From: Tetraselmis striata
Taxonomy: Eukaryota; Chlorophyta; Chlorodendrophyceae; Chlorodendrales; Chlorodendraceae
DNA: 64,000 bases
NCBI GenBank assembly: GCA_006384855.1
Contig: VCJN01002137.1
Span: 93,015 to 157,014 of the forward strand
Reading direction: 5' to 3'
Position numbers and translations under genes: made by a program. How positions within the stretch are numbered: the first letter of the stretch is position 1; every line of letters begins with the position of its first letter. The notes beneath the pieces were generated by a model. It did no database searches. It was given only the letters and a program-made list of their open reading frames with translations, and was not told the DNA's origin. This document shows, in pieces, positions 24,201 to 33,224 of the stretch.

Positions 24201-25331
24201 TTGTAAAGGTGCCGCCGCGCCCACAGAAGCCCCGAACATAAGCTCGAAATGGGGTTGCATGCAAGCTATTGGTGAACACTGCGATATGTGCTTTGTCCAT
24301 GCTTGACCTCTGGCAGGTGGGGCGGGCTTATAATCTTCGCCGGGTTCTTGAGCCATTGCATACAGACACGGGTACATACGTAGTATATAAACGATATATT
24401 AAGATACAGTGATTAGCAACTTGTAGATAATAGACAACTTGAGTAATACGTGTACGATATGTATATATACAGTTGCTTGGCCGCACGCTGTGTTTATAAA
24501 TATGTAATTGTACCCGCATATTATGACTATGCCATGGAAAACAACGGTGTTTGCGGCTTTGGAGGCAGGCTGGTTTGCGGTTTGACACAGTTGACAAATC
24601 TTACAGTAAAAGCCGCGAAGGGATCTTTGCTGCGTGGACGTGTCAACGCTGCGGCCTGCAGTTTCAAACGACACTTCAAATGCGAGAGGGGCAGGTGTTT
24701 CTTTTCGCATATGTGTAGCGACCACCCACCCACCCATCCACCCATTTACCTGTGTATTGATTAGCCAGAGAGCGCACGGCCGATTGACCCGCCATCGATG
24801 CGCAAAAGGGCTGACCACGAGGCCCTCCCCCGCGTCCCGCATTGCGGGTCCGCCTCTGGCGCAGGCGGGCTCGGTGCTGGCGTGGGCGGGCAACACCGTG
24901 CACTGGGGCGCCGCCTGCAGCCCCGCCGGCGCGGCACAGCCGCGACAGAGCGTGGCCTTGACGTTCCGGGCGGGCGAGGCGGCGCCGGGCGGCAGCGCAG
25001 ACGCCTGCGGGGAGCTGTACCTGTCGCGGTGAGCCGTTCCCCTGTTAAGCTCCGAAACCACCTGTACAAACAGCAACGCGGAGACGCCCGCTGGCTGTGG
25101 TTCCGTATTTCCCCAAAGACTGGCCTGACCCGGTCGGATAAGGAGTCCCTTGCTGATCGCCCCCTGCGCCCTTGTCGACCCATTGTTCCCGGCGGCAGTG
25201 AGGAGACGGCGAGCGGCCTCAGCCTGGAGCGGCGCTTCCAGCTGTGTTGCCGCGCGCTGCTGCTGTACTCGCAGTGGTTTGACATGCCCACGTCCATACT
25301 GCCAGCCGCCTTTTGGGCGCACATGAGCTGA
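20292..25331 (+). CDS. phytanoyl-CoA dioxygenase-like 2OG-Fe(II) oxygenase
   Basis: Eleven exons give 493 aa in one frame: 20292-20368, 20422-20539, 20744-20782, 20932-21162, 21845-22030, 22219-22363, 22555-22654, 23021-23095, 23814-24027, 24865-25028, 25199-25331. The fold is that of the PhyH family, which uses Fe(II), O2 and 2-oxoglutarate to hydroxylate a substrate. Iron ligands are H308 and D310 (GLPHRDYSHADA) and H408 (GNTVHWGAACSP); R422, 14 residues later, is the likely 2-oxoglutarate-binding Arg. LLSVWLPVTDATLDNGCLYV is the typical strand after the first iron site, and ALLQDGYCVL the N-terminal strand. Residues 1-200 are not conserved and hold a short CxxC segment and an Asp/Ser repeat. 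The C-terminus ends AHMS, not a standard PTS1, so location is uncertain. Exon 1 and the 53-bp first intron are the weakest part; later exons fit well. Confidence 0.85.
21256..21281. repeat. long G-run in dioxygenase intron 4
   Basis: An uninterrupted G-run of about 26 bases; another G-rich run follows near 21590-21617. Both are in the intron between exons 4 and 5. Confidence 0.85.
23640..23775. repeat. telomere-like CCCTAAA cluster in dioxygenase intron 8
   Basis: AAACCCTGAACCCTAAAATC, CTAACCCTAAACC, TTTAGGGTTTCAAATCC and AAGCCCTAAACG occur within 135 bases. They resemble degenerate plant-type telomere repeats in both orientations. Confidence 0.55.
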
Positions 25332-26141
25332 GGCTACCGTGCCTGCAAGGAGGGGGCAAGCACCGCCCAAAAGCAGGAAGCTCGAAGGACAACGGAGGCA
25401 AAATGGGCGATGATCGTTTCACTGAGCCCGGATGTAGTATGACCACAGGCTGCGGCAGTGATATAACCGTACTGCCGCAGTGATGAGTGAATCCTGAACG
25501 CCGTGTGATGGATGCCATGGGCTGTGGACAAGTGAATCCTGAATGCGCTGCTATAGGGACGAGAGATCGAGGTGATGTAACCGTTTTATGTCGACGGTGG
25601 GCTGCTTGGTGCGGAGCGTTGCAGCGCCTGTGCACCACGGACGCAAGACACTGGCAGACACAAGCACCTGGCTCCCAGTCAGCGCAACGACTGGTGCGTT
25701 TCTATCCGATTGGCGGCGGCGAGGCTCACTTCCAGCGTCGATATTTGTAGCTATCGTGCACAAAGCGCACCAGTCGAACGCTCACACTCGACCTGTTCAA
25801 ATTGTCGACGCTACATATATACATACCGCCGACACGCTTTGCCATATAAATGTGGTCTCACCCACACCATAGCGCGGCGATAGGACAGCCTCGGCCCCGA
25901 TTTAACCCCATGCCCCCCTAGCAACTATATATACCCTGTGTTACTAGCAACTCCGCTCCGAGTGTCACGCAGCGTCTGCTACACGTTTGCCAGGAATGTT
26001 ATACGCCGCCGTGGCAGATGCTGCCCGCGCCCGTATTATGATATTCAATCTCTGCCCCGCGCCGTCGTCTGGTACGCTGATGCCTGAGACTCTCCCGACT
26101 TAGTTTCCTGCTTTAGCCAACTACAATTTCATCCCGGGAAA

Positions 26142-26171
<30 letters not shown>
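25332..26171. other. intergenic, ends in a 26-G run
   Basis: No gene is supported. A short direct repeat (GTGAATCCTGAA...) lies near 25485-25545. A run of 26 G at 26147-26172 abuts the first SINE of the next cluster. Confidence 0.5.
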
Positions 26172-26172
<1 letters not shown>

Positions 26173-26411
26173 TATAAAGTAACGTTCGCCCCGGGACCTC
26201 ATGGGCCGAAGCCGTGGCCCCAGCACTTGACCTCTTGCGCCAACTGCAGTCGTAGGTCTGGCATAGCCCGTAGACCATGGCCTCATTCGAACTTCGAAGG
26301 ACTAATGCATCAACCGGGTAAAGCCAGGAACGCCGGGACGATCGCCGAAAATACATCGGCCAGGACTCGATACCGGGACTTGAGAGGGATGTTGTTCAGG
26401 TACATCCCTTG
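26173..26411 (-). repeat. tRNA-derived SINE, copy B
   Basis: Reverse orientation of the family at 18065: tail side near 26173 (AAAGTAACGTTCGCCCCGGG), body, then the head with the complement of the B box (near 26360-26375). It is head-to-head with copy C. Confidence 0.75.
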
Positions 26412-26593
26412 TCCTTGATGCATTTCGGCAATATCGGCCCGACGTGTCCCGGGTTTACCCGGTTGATGCATTAGCCCTTCGGGGTTCGAATGAGGCAATG
26501 GTCTATGGGCTATGCCAGACCTACGACTGCAGTTGGCGCACGAGGTCAAGTGCTGGGGCGGCTTCGGCCGATGTCCCGGGGCGAACTTTACTT
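26412..26593 (+). repeat. SINE copy C, 5'-truncated
   Basis: It lacks the tRNA-like head; the body starts near GATGCATTTCGGCAATATCG and continues to GGGGCGAACTTTACTTT. Confidence 0.7.
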
Positions 26594-26853
26594 TACATCC
26601 CTTGTCCGCTCGGTAGAGCGGTCGTCTCGTATGCGAGAGACCCGGGTTCGATCCTGGCCGATGTATGTCGGCAATATCGGCCCGGCGTGTCCTAGGTTTA
26701 CCCGGTTGATGCATTAGCCCTTCGGGGTTCGAATGAGGCAATGGTCTACGGGCCATGCCAGACCTACGACTGCAGTTGGCGCACGTGGTCAAGTGCTGGG
26801 GCGGCTTCGGCCGATGTCCCGGGGCGAACTTCACTTTTACTTTTATCGGGACT
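26594..26853 (+). repeat. tRNA-derived SINE, copy D
   Basis: Complete: A-box-like GCTCGGTAGAGCGGTCG near 26608, B-box GGGTTCGATCCT near 26644, conserved body, and tail ACTTTTACTTTTAT. It directly follows copy C. Confidence 0.8.
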
Positions 26854-26900
26854 TCTCGCGTATGAGACGGCCGCTCAACCGAGCGGACAAGGGATGTACC
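26854..26900 (-). repeat. SINE fragment E (head only)
   Basis: About 45 bp matching the complement of the tRNA-like head (GACGGCCGCTCAACCGAGCG), in the opposite direction to copy D. Confidence 0.65.
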
Positions 26901-27059
26901 ACCGCGTACCACCGCGTTCTCGTACATGCGGGTGATCGGCAGTTCGGCACGTTATAAATATGGGCTCGTACTGGTACAGGTGGCGAGTACGAGTAGCAGT
27001 AGTAGTCGCTATATTGTAATGAAAAATAAAAATGCAGTACAATGTACGAAAATCAAAAT

Positions 27060-27564
27060 TGTTGGAGGGGGGTTGTCGAAGTGATGGCTGAGTGGCACTG
27101 TCACTGATGGGGGGAGAGTCGGCGAGACTCGGCGTGCACGCGTCGAATCACGTCGAGTGCCAGCAAGCAAGGTGCAAGCTGGAAAGGCAAAGGGCTGTTG
27201 TGAGCCGTGGGCGATGGACGATAGGTAGTCGCCGTCGCCGTTGTGATGGTTGAGTGGCACTGTCACGAGAGAGAATGGGTGAGTCGGAACATTTATGGGA
27301 AGAGCTGTTGACTGAATTACAAGGAGCCGAGGCTGGCAATTTATACCAGCCAGCTAGGTGTCAATTAGGACGGACACCTCTCCGTCCAAGAAGGCCAAAT
27401 GGCAAAGATGCCCAGATGCTATGCTTTGGTAACAACTGGGTGTCGTACTTCTGCCATACGGTCCAAATTAGGCACATGTACGGCAGCCAGCTGTTCACTA
27501 GAAAATGCGGATTTCACAGAGAGAAAAAGCGGACTCAGGGTACCGGGGTATCCTGGGTCCAGCA
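27060..27564 (-). repeat. 3' LTR of the methyltransferase copia element
   Basis: 505 bp, near-identical to 31468-31971. On the minus strand it opens TGCTGGACCC and closes CCTCCAACA. It is flanked on its outer side by AAAAT. Confidence 0.88.
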
Positions 27565-27571
27565 CCCCTCC

Positions 27572-28019
27572 TCATCCTGTGGAATCCCGCGGGCGCGCAG
27601 GACAGATGGCGGCAGGGGCGCAACGCAAGTAAGGCTCCTCGGATGACCCCATCAGGAAAGCGCGGAAATGAAGAAAGGTAGTCAGCGGCAGCGCCTTAGC
27701 GAAGAAGTCGGCCAAATGGGGCGGGGTAGGCGTGTAATGCTTGTAGATGATGCCGTCTTGGTAGAGTTGGACCGCATCCTGAAACTGGAGGTCAATGTGG
27801 CGTTGCGCGCCTGTAATCATACCATGTTGCACCGGAACGATGCATGCGCGGTTGTCCCCGCATACTTGCACCGGGGCAGCAGTGGGGTGGCTGAGCTTGG
27901 CGCAGAAGATCGCAAATAATCGCCAGACATGTGCAGACCACGCAGAGCGCCACGAACTCCGATGCGGCAGTAGACATGGCCACGCTGCCTCCGAACCTGC
28001 GCACGGTAGGTGACTGCAC
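27572..28019 (-). pseudogene. copia RNase H remnant
   Basis: SVAMSTAASEFVALCVVCTC matches the copia RNase H block around its catalytic acidic residues, and DNRACIVPVQ...QRHIDLQFQDAVQ...HYTPTPPHLADFFAKAL matches the C-terminal part. The two parts are in different frames. It ends just before the purine tract and 3' LTR. Confidence 0.75.
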
Positions 28020-28021
28020 GG

Positions 28022-28351
28022 TTATGAAAGTTGGTATTCAGCGTGCAGGGCAAGCGGCGAGGCTTGCTCTCCGTCATGTGAAAGGTAGTCAGAAAGGAAG
28101 AAAAGCACAGAAACCATGCCTTGCTTGGGTGCCTGCGGCAGGTCGTAGAGTGCCTAAACGGGATTCCAAGCCCAGTCCTTACGGCCACAGCCGAGGGGGA
28201 GGTAGTCATAGTCATCTTCATTGCAATCAGCGTTGAGGAAAACACAGCTTACGTCGAACAGGTATAGCTCCCAGGTGAGTTGAACCGCGATAGCAATGGT
28301 GGTGCGCAAGGCAACGAAGTGAACGACTGGGGCATAGGTCTTGGCGTCGTT
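28022..28351 (-). pseudogene. copia RT, fingers region only
   Basis: This continues the frame of the methyltransferase-RT reading frame after an amber codon at 28352-28354. KTYAPVVHFVALRTTIAIAV and LYLFDVSCVFLNADC are the copia RT blocks that contain the first catalytic Asp (F-D-V). A second amber codon at 28154-28156 precedes LYDLPQAPK, the copia LYGLKQAPR block. The frame then stops and jumps into RNase H, so the YxDD palm is deleted. Confidence 0.75.
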
Positions 28352-29662
28352 CTAGGTCTCGCCCGCGGTGAGTAGATTGCCGCGGACGACCACGCCGGCC
28401 TCGCGCTTGATGATGTTGCCATTCTCGTGCTGCGCCGCGAAGGCCCACGCCGTCTGTTGGATGACCGCTGACTCGTTGTTGCGTCGAAGCTCAGGGACGT
28501 TGATGGCCCAGACGAAAAGTGCCATCGTGGTGATAGAGTTGATCTCATGGTTCATGGACGTCTTCCAGTCATCGGGGCGAGTGCTGGAGATATCCTCCTG
28601 ATAGGTGCGCGGCGCCGTAGACACGCGGACAGTGGGTGCGGGTAGGGCGAGGGCTGTCAGCCGCGCTGAGTGGGGGCGCACAACCGCCACGATCGCGGAT
28701 GCCACCAATGTTGGGTGGTAGTTGCTGAGGTCGACATAATGGGACGTTAGTTGTGCCTGTTTCTTGGTGTGAGGAGCCGACAGTGCCGTGGCGTCCCGCT
28801 CATGATGATGGTGCGGAGGGTGCTGCTCGTTGTGATGTGGAGATAGGGGCCCCTCCCGCGCCGAAGCAAGCGATGCTGATGGCAGCATGGGTGGCGGTGC
28901 GTGGGGCCCCTCCTCTTGGCCCGAGGGTTGAAACTCGTCCATCAGGTAGTCAGCGTTGGAGAACTGAAAGGCCGGCATAGGGAGAGGCGGGGTCTTGCGC
29001 CCGGTAACCGGGTTGTAGATGATGTAGCCACTGAAGGGGCCGGGGTCAGCGAGCTTGATGGCGGCGACGTTGTTGACGCAGTTCCGGATGTCTTGCGGTT
29101 GAGCTATATTGGTCCACTGGAGGGTGCCGCGGTGAGCCGCCGAGCCGCAGGAGGCCGCGCGCACGATGGTGCATGCTCCAAGTGAGGAGAGTACTTCAGG
29201 TAAAGCCAGCGCGTCTGGAAAACTCTGCACAATATAGCGCACTGGTGTGGGCTGAGACGACAGGTAGAAGCGGGTGAAACCGATGATGGAGGCGAAGGCA
29301 CGAGAGCTATGGTCCTGCCAGTCAAGGCGTGATCCCGTGCGTGACCATGGTTGACACGGTGGGCTTGACACGACGAGGTTGAATGGGCGCAGCCGCTCCA
29401 GCTCCGTGATGGTGATGTCGTTGATGTTCATGGGGGTCCCGTCATGACAGTCCTGAAATGCTGATGGAGGCAGGCGGCCCGGGTACTTGTTGCTGATGAC
29501 ATGTAGGTGATGTGGCCACATAGTGCGAGCCTCCGTTGATGGGTCGGCGCCGACAAACGCGAGGATGGAGAAGCCGTATTCCACCACAGCCTCCACCTCA
29601 GATGCCGCTGGGCCATGGCAGGGCGAGAAGAGATGTACGATTACCAAAGAAGAGCTTAGCAT
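28352..29662 (-). pseudogene. C5 cytosine methyltransferase fused to the start of copia RT
   Basis: 436 aa from ATG 29662. Residues 6-15 (LVIVHLFSPC) match motif I of C5-methyltransferases, which binds S-adenosylmethionine. NDITITELERLRPFN (81-95) matches the motif III region. VSSPPCQPWSRTGSR (98-112) is motif IV with the catalytic Cys103. AAHRGTLQWTNIA (175-187) resembles motif VIII. Motif VI should read ENV, but YIVQSF stands there, so activity is doubtful. The C-terminal target-recognition region and motifs IX-X are absent or unrecognisable. After a Pro/His-rich linker, residues about 350-436 (RPDDWKTSMNHEINSI ... HENGNIIKREAGVVVRG) are the N-terminus of copia RT. The upstream frame 30043-29663 is in the same register, separated only by one TAG. 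Methyltransferases in retrotransposons are known from dinoflagellates and charophytes. Confidence 0.82.
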
Positions 29663-30043
29663 CTAGAGGATTGGGGCAGCGGTGAGTATCGGGAGCGGCG
29701 GTGGCAGGTTTCCTCGTAGGGCACCCTGCCCCGTATGAAGGTCGTGGGCCGCCAGTGCCGCTGAGGTTGGGAATGCTAATGAAGCGAGGCATAGAGGTCG
29801 AATTTGGGTGGGAATGGGTTTAGAGCGGAAGTGGCAGGCACGCCATGGGTGTGAGAACGGGAACTGGAAGTTGTCGTCAGAGTTCGAGTAGGGGACGTGC
29901 CGGGATTCGTGTAATTCATCGTCTTCGCCGTCCTCGCCCTCCCCCTCATGCGCTCCGGTGGCTGCCCCTCCTGGGGCGGTGGTGGTGCAGGTGAGCATGA
30001 CGGGCAGGCCGTTGTGGTGTGGTGCCAACGAGGACACACCCAT
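29663..30043 (-). pseudogene. copia polyprotein segment before the methyltransferase
   Basis: An open 126-codon stretch in frame with the methyltransferase frame and ending at a TAG adjacent to its ATG. It should contain the protease, but no D-S/T-G box is seen. It has an acidic run (EGEGEDGEDDELHE). Function unassigned. Confidence 0.5.
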
Positions 30044-30073
30044 TAACGGGTAGGCCTCATGGTATCCTGTCGG

Positions 30074-31292
30074 CTATTGGTCGGAGTCGTGGTGGGCCGG
30101 GTGATGTCCGTGGTGGTGATGTCCGGCCGGGGAGACGAAGCCGAATGGCTGGTGATGGCGTTGTAGGTCGTCGTTGCCGCTCTGGGTGGGCCAATAATCC
30201 TGCCGATGGGGCCTGTTTCGATGGTTGTAGTCGTTGCGCAGGTTGTGGGTATAGTTGTCGTTGACGTGACGCTCCGCAGGCGCGCGTTGACAGTGACCAT
30301 AGCTAGGGTTGTTCACGGTGCTGGGTGGGGCGGTGTCACCCAGGAGACGCAGGCCGTTGGCATGGCGCCTGGCCATACAATGCTGCTGAATATGGCATGG
30401 ACGGTCACACCTGCTGCAGACGATGTTGGGCCTGGTGGCATGTAGTTGGTCCCTGGGGTCGCAGGAATTGAGGGTTGGCGTGCGTGCACGGGCGCGCTAC
30501 TGACGTTGACGCGTGCGCGCCCCCATGGTATGTCCGGCACTTATGATGGTTGCCAGCCTTTTGTTGACATTTGCTGCCGAGTTGGCGGCGTTGACAATGT
30601 GATGGTATGCTGGGTGAAGTCCTAGGAGGAGGTAGTTGATGGCCACGTACTGGAAAGTCCACTGGCCATGTGCCTTGCGCAACAAATTCCAGAGGTTCCG
30701 GTAGCGGCGAACGTACACCTGGACCGGCTCATTCGGGAGCTGGCCTGCTGTGATTTCTTCCCCCAAGCGCATGCGCTCCTCTATGGCTGAGCCCTGGAGT
30801 TCAGCAAATAGGGCCGTCCATGCCGCATATCCACACTTCCTGGAGTCCATACATGCCGATGCTGTCGACGATGGCCAGTGCCATGGGATAATTCGCTGTC
30901 GCGTGGCGTAGGGTTGCCAGAAGAATGAGCTGCTCTTGGTGGGTGCCTTTGCCATTGATGGTGTCCAGGTGGCCGGCGCTGTCGAGGGAGATCTTGACGG
31001 CCTGAGCATTATCACGCGTAGAGATGTTCTGATCCCACACGGGGACCGTCGTGAGGTCAAGTGTCGGCTTTATTGCAGACGGCTTGATCCACTGGATGTC
31101 ACCGGAGTCACTGTCTGGCGCACCGTGCAGACTGAAAGCGCCTTCAGAATTGGTATCAATGTCACTAAAGTCAGGCGGCGGTGGATCGCTGCCAGGGTCC
31201 TTCTTGACCGCACTCCTCCCAGCTAGATTAGGCAGAGGGGTGTTCATCATGCCGGTGGTGATGCTGGTAGACATGGTTGAAGGAAGGCGCAC
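30074..31292 (-). pseudogene. gag: copia Gag with CCHC zinc knuckle
   Basis: The N-terminal part (31292 to about 30830) runs from MSTSITTGMMNTPLPN to a Gag-like segment with SAGHLDTINGKGTHQEQLIL. A frameshift leads into 30830-30497, which carries MRLGEEITAGQLPNEPVQVY and YLLLGLHPAYHHIVNAA, typical of copia Gag. A third frame holds CSRCDRPCHIQQHC at 30418-30377, an exact C-x2-C-x4-H-x4-C nucleic-acid-binding knuckle. Gag packages element RNA. Two frameshifts make it non-functional. Confidence 0.75.
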
Positions 31293-31467
31293 TTATCCTG
31301 GAAGATGTATATAATTTTAGGGGTGGGCGGGTGGGAAGAAATATCTCGTTGCACGTCGCCGTCGATCGTCGAAAGCTGTCGAGGGTCGAGATACACGCAG
31401 GTTGAAGCCTCTGGCAGGCGTCGAGCACGGGGCAAGACGTCGAACCAAAGGAGAGAGCCCAAAAACC

Positions 31468-31971
31468 TGTCGGAGGGGGGTTGTCGAAGTGATGGCTGAG
31501 TGGCACTATCACTGATGGGGGGAGAGTCGGCGAGAGTCTCGGCGTGCACGCGTCGAATCACATCGAGTGCCAGCAAGCAAGGTGCAAGCTGGAAAGGCAA
31601 AGGGCTGCTGTGAGCCGTGGGCGATGCACGATAGGTAGTCGCCGTCGCCGTGGTGATGGCTGAGTGGCACTGTCACGAGAGAGAATGGGTGAGTCGGAAC
31701 ATTTATGGGAATAGCTGTTGACTGAATTACAAGGAGCCGAGGCTGGCAATTTATACCAGCCAGCTAGGTGTCAATTAGGACGGACACCTCTCCGTCAAAG
31801 AAGGCCAAATGGCAATGATGCTTAGGTGCCATGCTTTGGTAACAACTGGGTGTCGTGCTTCTGCCATACAGTCCAAATTAGGCACATGTACGGCATTTTT
31901 TGTACGGGAAAAATGCGGATTTCACAGAGAGAAAAGCGGACTCAGGGTACCGGGGTACCCTAGGTTCAACA
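31468..31971 (-). repeat. 5' LTR of the methyltransferase copia element
   Basis: 504 bp. On the minus strand it opens TGTTGAACC and closes CCTCCGACA. It is followed outside by AAAAT, matching the other flank. Confidence 0.88.
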
Positions 31972-32021
31972 AAAATTATTTCCTGCACCAAAATAGGTAT
32001 AGTAATAAAAGGAAAAGTAAA

Positions 32022-32285
32022 GCTCGCCCCGGCCCGGCCGGGACATCGGCCGAAGCCCGAAGCCGCCCCAGCACTTGACCTCTTGTGCCAACTACTACAG
32101 TCGTAGCAGGTTTGGCATAGCCCTTAGACCATTGCCTCATTCGAACCCCGAAGGACTAATGCATCAACCGGGTAAACCCATGACAGGCCGGGCCGATACT
32201 GCCGAAATACTTCGAGCAGGAATCGATCCCGGGACCTCTCGGAAACGAGACGACCGCTCAACCGAGCGGACAAGGAATGTATCAA
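32022..32285 (-). repeat. tRNA-derived SINE, copy F
   Basis: Full-length in reverse: tail (AAAAGGAAAAGTAAAGC) at the low-coordinate end, body, then B-box complement (AGGAATCGATCCCGGGA) and A-box complement (CCGCTCAACCGAGCGG). It lies about 50 bp from the methyltransferase element. Confidence 0.8.
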
Positions 32286-33224
32286 TACATGTTTTATGTA
32301 TACCGACCTCGCTCCCGTAAGTTTGTTCCGTCATATACGCGCACCGTTCGGAAGGGGCAGGGGGTGCAGGGAGACACAGTTGGGCGCTAGAGATATCCTC
32401 CGAAGAGCCCGAATTTCGACTTTCGCTCCAAATTTGGGTTACTACCGGTACTACCAACAATTGGGGTTTCCTCTTCCCTTGTCTACTTGGCAGGCGCAGT
32501 ACGGCACCAGAACGGTGCTAGCATGTCCATGTGGCTTGCCCGTACTGCCCGATTAGTTGTATAGATCGATCAGCCCCTCGATCTAGCATGTTCACGTGGC
32601 TTGTCCGTACTGCCCGATTAGTTGTATCGATCGATCAGCAATATGTCATCGTCCGGCGGAGGTTCATGTACATTCGCACGGCACCACCACGTGGTTCCCA
32701 AAGCAGCCACCCCGGTTAGCAATGCTCCGGCATGATGCTTCGTCGTGATGTGCTTAAAAGCACTATAGGGGGCTTGCTTTTCTGTCCCCATTGTCCTTTC
32801 TTTGTCGCGGCGCACCCACGCACCATGGGGTCGCGCCTCCACATAGCTCGTGTCAGTCTTCGTGGCATGCAAGGACTACTTGGTGTACCAGCGCTATCGA
32901 AGTGATGACTAGCGCCCAACTACTCCGTCGAGGACATGTCTCGCTCGCCGGCAGGCGGTCGACGATCGTCCAAACCGCACCGTGCGCCGGCTCCTCGAAG
33001 CCTACAATCAAGGAGGAATTTCGGACATGGACAACCGTTCAATTGATTCGGAGGAACGCTCTTCACGCCTCGCGACACACGAACGAGTCTCTTATGCAGC
33101 CGGCCTTTGGATCGCCGGCAAAGAAGACCGCTATTTGCCCATTTCCGGGCTGGAACGATTCATGCGCCATTGGCACCACCGGCTTTAACGCGCTCCGCGC
33201 CACAACCAGGCTGCCCCTCGCAGC
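32286..33224. repeat. non-coding; 65-bp tandem duplication
   Basis: Two adjacent copies of a segment containing GTACTGCCCGATTAGTTGTA lie at about 32516-32578 and 32581-32642. Nothing else is supported; the frames here are short. Confidence 0.6.

Larger units (their letters stand above)
27060..31971 (-). mobile_element. copia-class LTR retrotransposon carrying a DNA methyltransferase
   Basis: A complete 4.9-kb insertion. LTRs are 27060-27564 and 31468-31971, with TG...CA ends. The flanks carry a perfect 5-bp target duplication, AAAAT, at 27055-27059 and 31972-31976. Coding runs on the minus strand: Gag with a CCHC knuckle, an unassigned region, a C5 cytosine methyltransferase domain, copia-type RT, then RNase H. 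A purine tract (GATGAGGAGGGG) lies just upstream of the 3' LTR. No integrase could be found; the methyltransferase occupies its usual position between Gag/protease and RT. The middle of RT, including the catalytic YxDD box, is also missing, so this copy is defective. Confidence 0.88.

Noticed and set aside
26608..26660. A tRNA gene
   Set aside because: A and B boxes are present but no cloverleaf closes, and the sequence is part of a repeated SINE.
28753..29185. Plus-strand frames inside the methyltransferase element
   Set aside because: Antisense shadows of the 436-codon methyltransferase-RT frame.
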